64,000 bases of DNA, taken from positions 8,841,758 to 8,905,757 of the forward strand of contig CM060468.1 in the NCBI GenBank assembly GCA_030544235.1. The letters run 5' to 3'. The stretch is from Lepturacanthus savala (lineage: Eukaryota > Chordata > Actinopteri > Scombriformes > Trichiuridae). A program made the position numbers and the translations under genes. Under the pieces are notes generated by a model. That model was not told the DNA's origin. It did not search any database and was given only the letters and a program-made list of their open reading frames with translations. This document shows positions 12,930-64,000 of this stretch, in pieces (within the stretch, counting starts at the first letter, position 1; every line of letters starts with the position of its first letter).

Positions 12930-15900
12930 CACCCGAATGCTCCTTGCTTTTATAGATGGATGTAAAAAAAAAAAAAAAAAAGGGGGTCCAAAAGATGTTT
13001 AGTTAAAAGCTCCTCTAATACAGTATGCATGGTCAGCAGTGAACTGATACAGTAGCAAGTCAAATGCATACAGTATAGGCTCCTGTATACTGGAATACAG
13101 AGAGAGAGAGAGATCAGCAGAACCCGATCCCTCCTGTGTCGTGACATCATTTTCGTGAACAGAGCAGCTGTGTATTGGAGGAGTTCAGGGTCATGGATGT
13201 GATGAGTCACTGATGTGCTGCATAATAGCTCTTTCTCCGGTAAAGGCTGCAAAGCCACAATGGCTTCTTGTGCCTTTCTGCAGGTAGCCAGTACAGAAAC
13301 CCTGTCGGTGGACATTAATGCTGGTCAAGAACAAAAAATATCTCTGATAAATCTCAAGGTTTCGTTTAGTCCCTGAGGACACACACGGTAAATCCGGGGC
13401 TTTCTTATTAGTGCAGAAACTTTAAAAGGGTTTTTTAATGACACTAAAACGCTTAATTCCTGAAGTAAAATAAACATTTCAGACCTTTCCTTTTTTTTAA
13501 TGTTGCCACTAAAAGGCAATTTGGTTTATTAACAGTATCTCTCTAGTTGCCCTTTAGCTTAAAAACCACAGAGCCGCTGCTAGCCAATTAACCTTTAGTG
13601 TAGCATCAGAGGTGATAGCGAAGACACAATGAATATTTTCTGGTTTCTTTAGTCTTCTATAATAGTAAACTGCATATCTTTGTTGGGTTGTGGACCGTCG
13701 GTCGGACAGTTCAGGATCCACATTTTTTAGCATTTTCTGACTAATCCATTAATCAAAAAGATTATTGGCAGGATAAATGGATAATAAAAATAATTATTAT
13801 AATTTGCAGCCATAGTTCTGAGTATCAATCTGATCTTTGAGTGACATTTAATGTATCACAACAATAACTACTGCTTAAAATTTATAGATAAAATTGCAAT
13901 ATTATGCACAAAGAATTTCTTTGGTGCTCAGAATTCAGCCCAATAGATGCAGTAATTGAATATTACAGACTAACATGCTAATTTTCTGTAATTTGGTCAT
14001 GTCAGACCAATTCCTAATTTCTCTAATGGACGAAAATCCAAAAAAGAGTAACTGGATATTTAAATTTTAATTTGTCTATATTGATACTGAAAATCACATC
14101 AGATTATTCCCAGTGATTAAACATTTTACCATATTTATTTTCTTTCAATAGATTCTTTGTTTTTTAAATTATCTGTCAAGACACATCTTTGAGTTTTCAC
14201 CTTGATATTCTATGTATTTATTAATAGACCATTAGAGAAAACAATTATGTGCATCATTAGACCTTGTACGTTGCTGTAGATCCTGCAGCTGGGAGTACGT
14301 CCTCCCTTTGTTTCCATAAATGGACTTTCCTTTTATGACTGAGTTTTTTTTTTGTGAAGGTTAATAGCGATAATCCCAAAATCCATTTTCCACCACCTCT
14401 CTCCTCTCTTTTCCTGCTTTGTTTTGTAACCACGGGTGTGTGTTTCGGAGGTTGCAGGAACCTCGGTTTATTTTCACCCAGCTTGTTCCTGCAGAAACAG
14501 GAAATGGAAGTTTTTTATTTGTTTTTTTTTTCTTTTCCCGAACGCTTTAATGCCAGCACGTGCTGCGCTTTGTTCTTTTATTCATGGAACATGTGACTGC
14601 CGTGCTAGAGGGCCATCTGTATTTGCATTGTCACTTTTTTTTTTTTTTTTTTTTTGGGAGGGGTTGACCTGATATCCAACACGATCTGTCCCTCACAGCG
14701 TCGTTCATTTTCTTATTGGACATTTGTCATCCATCATCCTCCTTCTCTGATGATCATTTATGATTTAGTCAATATTTACTGTCTGCAAAGTGTTCCTCCT
14801 GTCCTCGGTGGGACGTCTGCTGCTTGCGTGCTTTTCTGCATAATATTACATCTACTCAAGCCTCCTGCTGAGCCGCTTTCTGTTGTGCATTTTCATCCCG
14901 TATTTGCATCTATTCAGCCTTAATCTTTCTGCTTCCACGTCGACTGTTTTACTGTCTTATCTGTTGCTTGCGATCTTTCAGTAACAATTCTCTGTCATCA
15001 ATTTACAACTGTTAAAACGCATCAAAAACAATTAGATTGATCTTTATCACAGTGTATCCATCGTGTGCTGTTTTTTTTTTCTTTTCACTTGTATGTATGT
15101 GCCCATACTGTGAATGTATCGCTGCTCTCTGTCTCCCCACTGTGGCTTTGAGAGTCCAGATTATCCCACATGGTCAGATTGGCAGTAAACAAACAGCCAG
15201 AGAGTCACATGATCACCTGTTTCCCTCTGCGAGTTGACAGTGGGGGTTTGTGCATGTCAAAGGACAACGGTATGAGCGTAATCCATACCGTTTTTCCGGA
15301 GTGAGGAACGCCCATCAGTCAGAACAGGAGAGCGAATCTCACCCCTCCATCCAATCCCACAAAGCAGCGCGGAGGGATTATTCCAGATTATCCGAAGCTG
15401 CTATTCTTAGAAATAAATGAAAAATCTCTGGGCCAGATCAGGCTTCAAGGAGTGCTAAGCAAGAAGCTGACACAGACATCACATGACTGCGGTTTTCGCT
15501 GACTTGTAACAATGATGGCTATTTGTCACAGAAAGCTGCAGAGGGTTGGACTAAATAGGAGTTTAAACATTAGTGTTCTTTTAAAAGAACCAATTTAATA
15601 CCTGAGGAATATAAAAAACAAACTAACGCAGAGGTTTGTGTATTCCTTTCGGTGAAAGGGAAACTTCATGTAAGCAGGACCAAGTTTTTAATGTGTTTAT
15701 CAGAATAAGTGTTTTACCGAACAAACAATTATTATTCTGTTGTTTTTCAGTTGTTCTCAGTTGCTTTGGCTCAGTCATTAGTCATTAAAACAATAGGTGA
15801 AATTCTTCACAATACTGCATTTTACTTGTGAGCACATAAAGTCTGATCAATTTGGTGTTGACTGCCCTCAAGAACGTGGCGTTCCGGTTAATTTGCAGGT

Positions 15901-18100
15901 GTAAGTCATAGGTACAGTATGTGTAAAACACATTTATAGAGCTCGAGGGCAACAGAGTTTGTACAGTTTGTGAACATGGAAGCGCCTGTTCAGAGAAGCA
16001 AAAAAAAAAGCATATATGTCTAAATATTTATTTGCTTTACATAGTGAAATTGCATCCCATCCTGATGGAGGAGTTTGTTTTGACATCAGGGGATAAGACA
16101 TTTTCCAGAATCCACTGTCATTCTAAGCATATGAGGAAAAAAATATATGTACCTGTGTTTAGTCCTGGTCTGGGCAGCAGGGGGCGTCCATGGCAGAAAA
16201 GAACCGGACTCCAGTTGCTTCTTCTCTGGAGGAACTGTCCATTCAGCACCACTCTGTTGCAGCTTCTCCTCAGCGGGCTGGACAGAGCACTGACAAGAGT
16301 CAGGACAGCAGGAAAGATGGAAAATGAATCCGATTTACAGGCCTTAAAATGCAACAAAATGTTGTGTTGCAGGAAATCTGTCTTTTCTATAGGAAGGCAT
16401 CGTATTAGTAATGTGGTTATTCTGACACTCTTGTCATAATGGTTGCATCTGTTGCTTTACAAACCATCATTAACCAGTGACAAGTGAAAGTAGTAACTAT
16501 CCAAATAAGGTATTTATCAAGATAAAATTGTTAATTGCACCTTTATAATAGCTGTTAACAAATCCATTATGAACTAAGGTTTAATTAGCTATTAAGCATT
16601 CATATAGTAGATGATGTCTTTTATAATATACTACACATGAGGGTAAAAGTCAGCTCTGTATTGAAGCTGGTTAAAAAAATACTAATACTTAAATATGAAA
16701 TACAGAAGTATCACATATTGAGGTAGAACATTGGTATGTTTGAGAGGTTCAGCCACAGCAACAACAACACTTTTATTTAGTGTTCAGAACTAAAGAAAAT
16801 GTCACAATGACCCAGCTTTCAGTGTTGGTGCATTATCTTCCATGAAGTGATATTGATGCAAATGAACAATCCATGCTCCACAAGGCATCACTCACATTAG
16901 TGAACGGAGCTGGGTCAAGATGTTCTGCTCGTCCCTTTTATAGAGAGAATTTCTCAGCAGTCAGCAGGCGCTGTGATGCCTGAACTCTGCAGCCTCCCTG
17001 CGTCTTCTAAAAACCAACGATTACCACTCGTGACTAATGTGGTTTATACAGCACTGAGGCTGCAGGTATTGTTTCTTGTTTTTTTTTGTTTTTTTGTTAA
17101 CAAGCCATGACTGGGTGGATACCAGATGGACTCTGTGTGAGATAACCTGCTGTCTTCTTGCCTGACTGAAGCAGCGCTCGCCGCTTCGCCCTGTGAAGGG
17201 ATTAGAGCGCTCTCATATATCTCCTATAGCCTCCTTTTCACACTTTTTCCCTCCCTGCAGTCCTACCGCATTCGCCCGTGAGACAATACCGGCTAACAAT
17301 AGAGAGCGAGTGTGTCTCCCGTCCGCTGTGGTCTGCCCTGCGGTGCGGGGAGGAAAGAGCCTCGACGCCGTGGCAGTTTTTCACAATAAAAGTAACGTCC
17401 TGAGGAGCTTTAAAGGGTTGACAGCTGTGAGTTACGGGTCAATAACACATGCAGAAACATGAAAACGCAGACATTAGATTGTGGAGCTGCACCGATGCCA
17501 ACAGATGAGAGACGCGTTCACAAAATGCTGAAAAACAACAGCTTTATGGCTGGATGTTACATTAATCTTTGCTATTTAATGATTGCGTCAAATAGGACGA
17601 AGGAATTGTGCAGGGTTTGGAGAAACGGCAACATAGCCTGTACTAATGCGGCTGTTTGCAATCAGCGCAGCGTCTTACAAGCCTCCTGATACATAGTGTT
17701 TTCATTGAAGGATAATTTCATAATTCTTCAAGTGTGTCAGGTGCCCGTATGAATGCGATCCCCTCCTAATGTGCTTAGTGTGATTGATGGGAGACAAAAT
17801 CCAAAGTCCTAAAAGACTATATGAAGACGATATGGAAATTTCTTTCTTCCTCGACTGATAGTTTTCACTGAAACAAAGTTTGCAGTCTGTCATCATACCA
17901 CCTGTTCCCATTGACCATAAGAGGATGTGCTCCAATTTAATACCAGTAACATTATCTATCTGAGCAACAATCTGTCATTTACCAATTGTAAATCTCAGAC
18001 TCATCTGTGAGTTAAACCCTTAGATAGGCCCACCCTGGCGTGTGTGTGTATGCGTGCCTGTCCGTGTGTATGTGTGTGTGTCTGTCCGTGTGTGTGTGTC
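12930..18100. other. No gene recognised
   Basis: Homopolymer runs at 12,965-12,980 (A) and 14,635-14,655 (T), and a CTCF-like motif at 16,174. Otherwise unremarkable. Confidence 0.6.
16174..16188 (+). promoter_or_regulatory. CTCF-like motif
   Basis: gcagcagggggcgtc matches the CTCF core CAGCAGGGGGCG. Confidence 0.4.
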
Positions 18101-18101
18101 A

Positions 18102-18459
18102 GTCATTTTCTATACCTGCTTATTCCTCATTAGGGTCACATGGTCTGCTGGAGCCTATCCCAGCGCGTTACGGCGAGAGGCAGGGATACACCCCAGATGG
18201 TCGCCAGCCAATCGTGGGGCACACACACCATTCACTCACATATTCACATCTATGGGCAATTTAGAGTCACCAATTAACCTCAGCATGTTTTTGGACTGTG
18301 GGAGGAAGCCGGAGTACCCGGTGAAAACCCACGCAGACACGGGGAGAACATGCAAACTCCACACAGAAAGGTCCCAGACCCCGGACCAAGGAGGTCTTGA
18401 ACCTGCGACCTTCTTGCTGTGAGGCAACAACGCTAACCCCTGCCCCACCGTGTCGCCCT
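18102..18459. repeat. Common teleost dispersed repeat
   Basis: The sequence from cattttctatacctgcttat to caccgtgtcgcc, including tttttggactgtgggaggaa and gcaaactccacacagaaagg, matches an abundant fish repeat I recognise. I cannot name its family with certainty. GT microsatellites and a G-run abut both sides. Confidence 0.75.
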
Positions 18460-18489
18460 GTGTGTGTGTGTGTGGGGGGGGGGGGGCTT

Positions 18490-20380
18490 TTGTGTAGTCT
18501 TCACCCTCGCCATGGAATGTGTTGCAGAATGTTTTAAAACTTAACGATTTGATCGCATTAAACATGTGTAAATGTGTCAAAACGAGAGAATCAGAAGCAG
18601 ATTCCTTAAGATCTGTTTGTCTTTAATATGCCTGACTAGTTCTTTTAATTTGTCTCTCGTCGTGTTGTGGTCCATTTATGAATATGCAATGAATCCGGAG
18701 ATAGAAACTAGTAAATACCTAATTAATCTCATGCTTCCAAATCCAAGATTGTATCTCTTGGCAAGACCAGAACAATTTGCAGTGGAACAATCTTCTCAAG
18801 AATCGCAATTAAGAGACGGCGGAGAATCGCTGTTTACAAGAAAACCAGGGGTCTATTCCCGTTCTACCTCCCGTCAGGGACGCCGCTTGAGACCGAAATG
18901 TCTCTAGGTGTCGTGCTGCCTCAAAAGTAGCTTTTGGTTTGTCAGAATATGAAAAAGATTGTGTGAGACAGGTGTTAAACAACAGCAGGTCAGAGTAGCC
19001 TACATCACTCAAATTTAGGCGTCAAGTGACGACTGTGTGGCACGCAAGTCCCCCGGGGACCAGTGACCCAAGACCAATCGCATGGTGTGTGTGCGTCATT
19101 TTCTCTTTTAGTTCCTCGCTCTCTGTCAGTCAGTCAGACATGTAGACGTTCACTCATTCCTGACGCCTTCTGCTTCTAAGAAAACCGAGTGAGTGGATGA
19201 AGCTCAGTGACTCAGCAAGATAAATCCAACTACAGTAATAACCTATATTGTAGGATACTATACAGACCTAAAGCTCTGTGGTCAGCATAGCGGAAACGCG
19301 ATTTATCTTCTTTTTTCCATTTCTGACATTTTGCTTCCTCTGTATCTCTACACACACACACGCGCGCGCGCGCACACGGTCCGTGAGCAGGTGGCACTGC
19401 GATTACTCGGACGCTGACCCGTTGTCACCTATCTGTAAAATAATAAGCTGGTAGAGGGTGGTTTACTTTAGCCATAGTATTAGCCCCTCTTAATGGGGTG
19501 TTATGTGCGTGCAGCACTTTAAGGAGATTAAAGAGGAAGAATGTGCTGCTCCCTGACCCAGTGCCCGTGATCAAGCCGACCATTGTTTTTGATGGCGGCT
19601 TCTATTGTACTGAATACTTGCTTTCCCTGTCCTGACGTGGTCGACTGAAACAAACGAAACAAGCACCTCAATATTCGGTGGTGGTTTAGGTTCCGTTAGA
19701 ACAGAAATGAGTTTTCAGTGTTTATGAATTATGATTTTGTATATCTTGTGAAATCACAGTTTAAATCACTGCTTAGATATTATTGCTATCCACATGAATA
19801 TTACAGTTTACAATATCAACTGTGGCAGATTTCCCGTTCTACATTATACTCATTTTTGAAACCATTTCAAATTTGTATTAAAATATTGAGAGTAGATCTA
19901 TCAGCTGTAACTGGATAGTGTAAAGGAATACTAAGACTGGAACTCCATGAGTTGGTTGAAATCTCTCCAGCGCATGAGCTCATTGATATAATAATAAAAA
20001 AAACGGAGGCTAAATGAGCGGAACTAGTCTGGGGGGGTTAACGTCTGCAAACCTAAGAGCAGGACAGGGCTGCTCGCCATCATTAATTTAAACTTTGATA
20101 AAGTCATGTCTCTTACAGGGATGAGTCCGGAACTGATTTTTTTTTTCTAATATAACCTGTAATTCCACTTAATAATGTGAGCATCGAAGTAACACACTGC
20201 AGGCAATAAGCTTATTAGTCGTGCATGCTTTGCAGCTCCTATTAGAGCTGATAACACGCTGTTTAATCCATTCCACACTGCTAGTGTGTTTTTGGGTTTT
20301 AGAAAAGGCAGAGGGAAAGATGTCAGCCTCCAAACTCTTGACATATAGATTATATATATATTATATATTTGAGAGCCTGT
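18490..20380. other. No gene recognised
   Basis: Unique-looking sequence with a short CA/CG tract at 19,351-19,376. No supported frame. Confidence 0.6.
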
Positions 20381-21140
20381 AGGAAGTATGTATTATAGAA
20401 AAGTGGAAGCTTAAGTAGATTTTTCACGTTTGGCTAAACATGGGTGTGTTGGACTGTTACATTGCCTTAATAGACATATTGTACATTGGATAAGACATGG
20501 ACATACATTCAAATAAGGAAATGCATGCAAATACAGTTATTGTAAGAAAAATGCTCCGATTTATGTTGAAAGTGAGGATCTAAATCTACATATCAGTTTT
20601 GTGTTTATGGGCCAAATAAAACCTGACTTGCGATAAATCTCTTACTTAGTACTTTTTTCCTGTATCGTGTAACAACCTGGGCATGTTACTGTTTGATGCA
20701 TTTATAAATAAATGAGATTATACCTAGATTCTGTTCTGTTAGGTGATAGTGCTGGGATTTCCTGAGGGTCTGTGAATGGAGTAAGACTGCTACGATTCAC
20801 AGCAGCCTCTATTACGTCTTAGCATGTGTTTTTTTTTTTTTTTTTTAAGAAATGTTACAATACTTCCGTTTTGTCAGCTGCACACTCGGTGCAGGAAGAA
20901 ACGGGACAACAGAGCTTGGAATTGTAACGAAAGCGCTGGGAAGAAACATGAGGAGGAGCTTTACACTGTAGCAACAGTGCTGCAGGATAGAGCTGTGATA
21001 CGCAAGTCTATGGGATTTTAACTGATGATAATAATAATGTTATATCCATCAAAAAAAATGGATGAACACCATCGTGCAATCTGCAAACTACATCCGAAAG
21101 CTGAGGTTGATGTGACAGTCAGAGAGATACACAAGCTACA
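20381..21140. repeat. Unidentified dispersed repeat, copy 2
   Basis: Collinear with 11,911-12,925 but lacking its internal GC-rich insertion. A 61-codon frame lies across its right end (21,025-21,210), but the frame is not shared with copy 1, so it is probably not a gene. Confidence 0.7.
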
Positions 21141-21599
21141 CACAGACGATAACTGGGATTCTTTGGATTCAGTTCCTGTGACATTTCCATACATTGCCTA
21201 TGTTGGATAGGCCCTCGGATGGATGAGGACAATTCATCTTAGATATTGCGGTTATGCAACACTTATTAGCCAACTAAGCAAGCTGAGTCACCATGCTGTC
21301 CATCTGATTCACCACATATATGTAATACATAACCAGCACGGAGCTATAAACAGGGAAAACCCCGGGACACTCGATGCATTAACAGATTAACGGGGATAGC
21401 TGCTGACACTGATCAGGGCTGGAGTCCAGAACAAGAGGAAAGAATTGCAGCAGGTCTCCCCCTCTTAATACCATTCTCATACATAGCGTTGGGGGTGGGG
21501 GGGTCATTGCATAGGGGATGTGATGGCCAGAGGCTTCCGTCCTGCTCTAGTCCTCCACTCTGGGTCAGCTAGGCTTATCTTGCAGAGGGAAATAGAGAA

Positions 21600-22267
21600 A
21601 GGGAGCCATCTAGGGAAGAGAGAACAGGGAGGGAGGGGGCTGGATATTGTGCGCCTGCTCACTGTGAGCACAGCAAGTGCAGCTTTCATCCGCAGCAGAG
21701 GCTGAGGGAGCGACAGAGAGAGTTTGAGCAAGCAGACAGAATCTTTCGGGGGACGGGCGTGAGAGCTCGGTAGAACAGACACTGATTTTTTTTTTTTTTT
21801 TTTTTTTAAAAAGGAACAGCCAGTGCCGGTGTTGGTTTGTAATCGCTAGTCTCCTCCTGCTCCTGGCGCAAGCTGCAGTTTTGCGAATATCAAAGTGCGG
21901 GTTCACCACCTCCTCTTTTAGGGAAAAACCGAAGAACCCCCCGGGGCGGTGTGAATTTCTGGCACAAGTGCTCAGCACTGCGGCACCTTGATACAAGCGG
22001 AGGAATGTAGCGGGGGGAGAACGCGGGCCGAGCTGAGGATCATCCTTTGCGGACTTTGATCCCCCCCCCACCACCGCCCGCCACCACAGCCACAACCATC
22101 TCTCTAGCTCTGCATCCACTCCTCTCCCCGCTTCCCTCTGTGCAGCGCTCCCGCTCCGTGCATGGGAGGTGAGGCGTCGGGCGGCTGTCAGGCAGCATGC
22201 GGCGGTGCGAACGGGCAGCCCAGCGCCCACGACACGCTATGGACGTCAGACACTCCTCGCTGTACTA
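21600..22267 (+). promoter_or_regulatory. Probable promoter and 5' UTR of the MKGFKLA transcript
   Basis: This stretch is GC- and CpG-rich compared with the flanks and leads directly into the first coding exon. No TATA box is evident, as expected of a CpG-type promoter. The transcription start cannot be placed from sequence. A T-run at 21,786-21,807 interrupts it. Two upstream ATGs (22,162 and 22,197) precede the main ATG; the second begins an ORF that ends on the main start codon. Confidence 0.6.

Positions 22268-22268
<1 letters not shown>
22197..22268 (+). other. Upstream ORF (23 codons) ending on the main start codon
   Basis: ATG at 22,197 opens a frame of 23 codons plus TAA. An in-frame internal ATG lies at 22,239. 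The stop shares its last A with the main ATG, giving TAATG. A separate ATG at 22,162 opens another frame that runs through the main ATG to the donor. The main ATG has C at -3 and A at +4, a weak context. This is an arrangement suited to termination-reinitiation. That effect is inferred; only the sequence overlap is seen. Confidence 0.55.
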
Positions 22269-63763
<41,495 letters not shown>

Positions 63764-64000
63764 GTACTCGACAGACACAAAGCTCTCAAAATCACGTCGG
63801 AATGAAATGTTTCCAACATTTTAACAAGCAGCTGGACAATTTGAGTGTGATTGTTTCGTACTGTGTGTTTATTGCTATTTAAAGTGCAATGTCTACAGTA
63901 GGGCTGTCCTAAACTAAAGATGTTTTAGTTGACTAATAGTCATTGAACATGAACTATTTGATTCATTTCTGACTTATTGATAAAATATCATCCACAAATC

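Noticed and set aside
21025..21210. 61-codon frame at the end of repeat copy 2
   Set aside because: The frame is not preserved in the other repeat copy and has no recognised similarity.
21610..22230. A 206-codon frame on the - strand
   Set aside because: It is the antisense shadow of the GC-rich 5' UTR and promoter, with no family similarity or splice support.

Overview
The window is vertebrate nuclear DNA, almost certainly from a teleost fish. The evidence is split genes with GT-AG introns, very long CA/GT and TA microsatellites, and decayed Tc1/mariner-, piggyBac-, hAT- and LINE-type elements of kinds common in fish. There is no bacterial-style gene organisation. One protein-coding gene is recognisable, on the + strand: GRAMD1B (Aster-B), the ER-anchored sterol transporter with a GRAM domain, a VASt/ASTER domain and a C-terminal membrane anchor. 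Which teleost duplicate (gramd1ba or gramd1bb) cannot be decided here. The 3' end of the gene lies beyond the window.

Layout. Bases 1-21,600 hold no recognisable coding exon. They contain a possible distal promoter near 2.0-2.6 kb with a CCAAT box, a Tc1-like element nested in a TTAA-flanked element (4.10-5.75 kb), two copies of an unidentified roughly 1 kb dispersed repeat, and a common fish repeat at 18.1 kb. Bases 21.6-22.29 kb hold a GC-rich promoter and the short first exon encoding MKGFKLA. Bases 31.9-33.03 kb hold a second promoter and a spliced alternative N-terminus of about 78 residues. The shared exon 2 is at 41.05 kb. A group of short phase-0 exons follows between 44.2 and 50.1 kb. 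A third alternative first exon (61 residues, tryptophan-rich) is at 54.3 kb, directly upstream of the GRAM exons. Bases 55.7-63.76 kb hold the GRAM exons, an acidic linker, the VASt exons, a basic linker, the membrane segment (which includes a 12-nt microexon) and part of the cytosolic/luminal tail.

The exons were joined by hand. With the MKGFKLA start and the KSQSWYN microexon, every junction is phase-consistent and gives 714 codons, against 738 residues for human GRAMD1B as I recall it. The last coding exon is missing.

The most interesting signals are regulatory and structural. Three alternative amino termini all join at compatible phases. Two promoters have upstream ORFs whose stop codon overlaps the main ATG (TAATG and ATGA). 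Besides the conserved KSQSWYN exon, up to three further in-frame microexons (21, 24 and 24 nt) have good splice sites just before the GRAM domain. Together these suggest a gene that varies its disordered N-terminus while keeping the lipid-transfer core constant. No unrelated novel multi-gene system was found.
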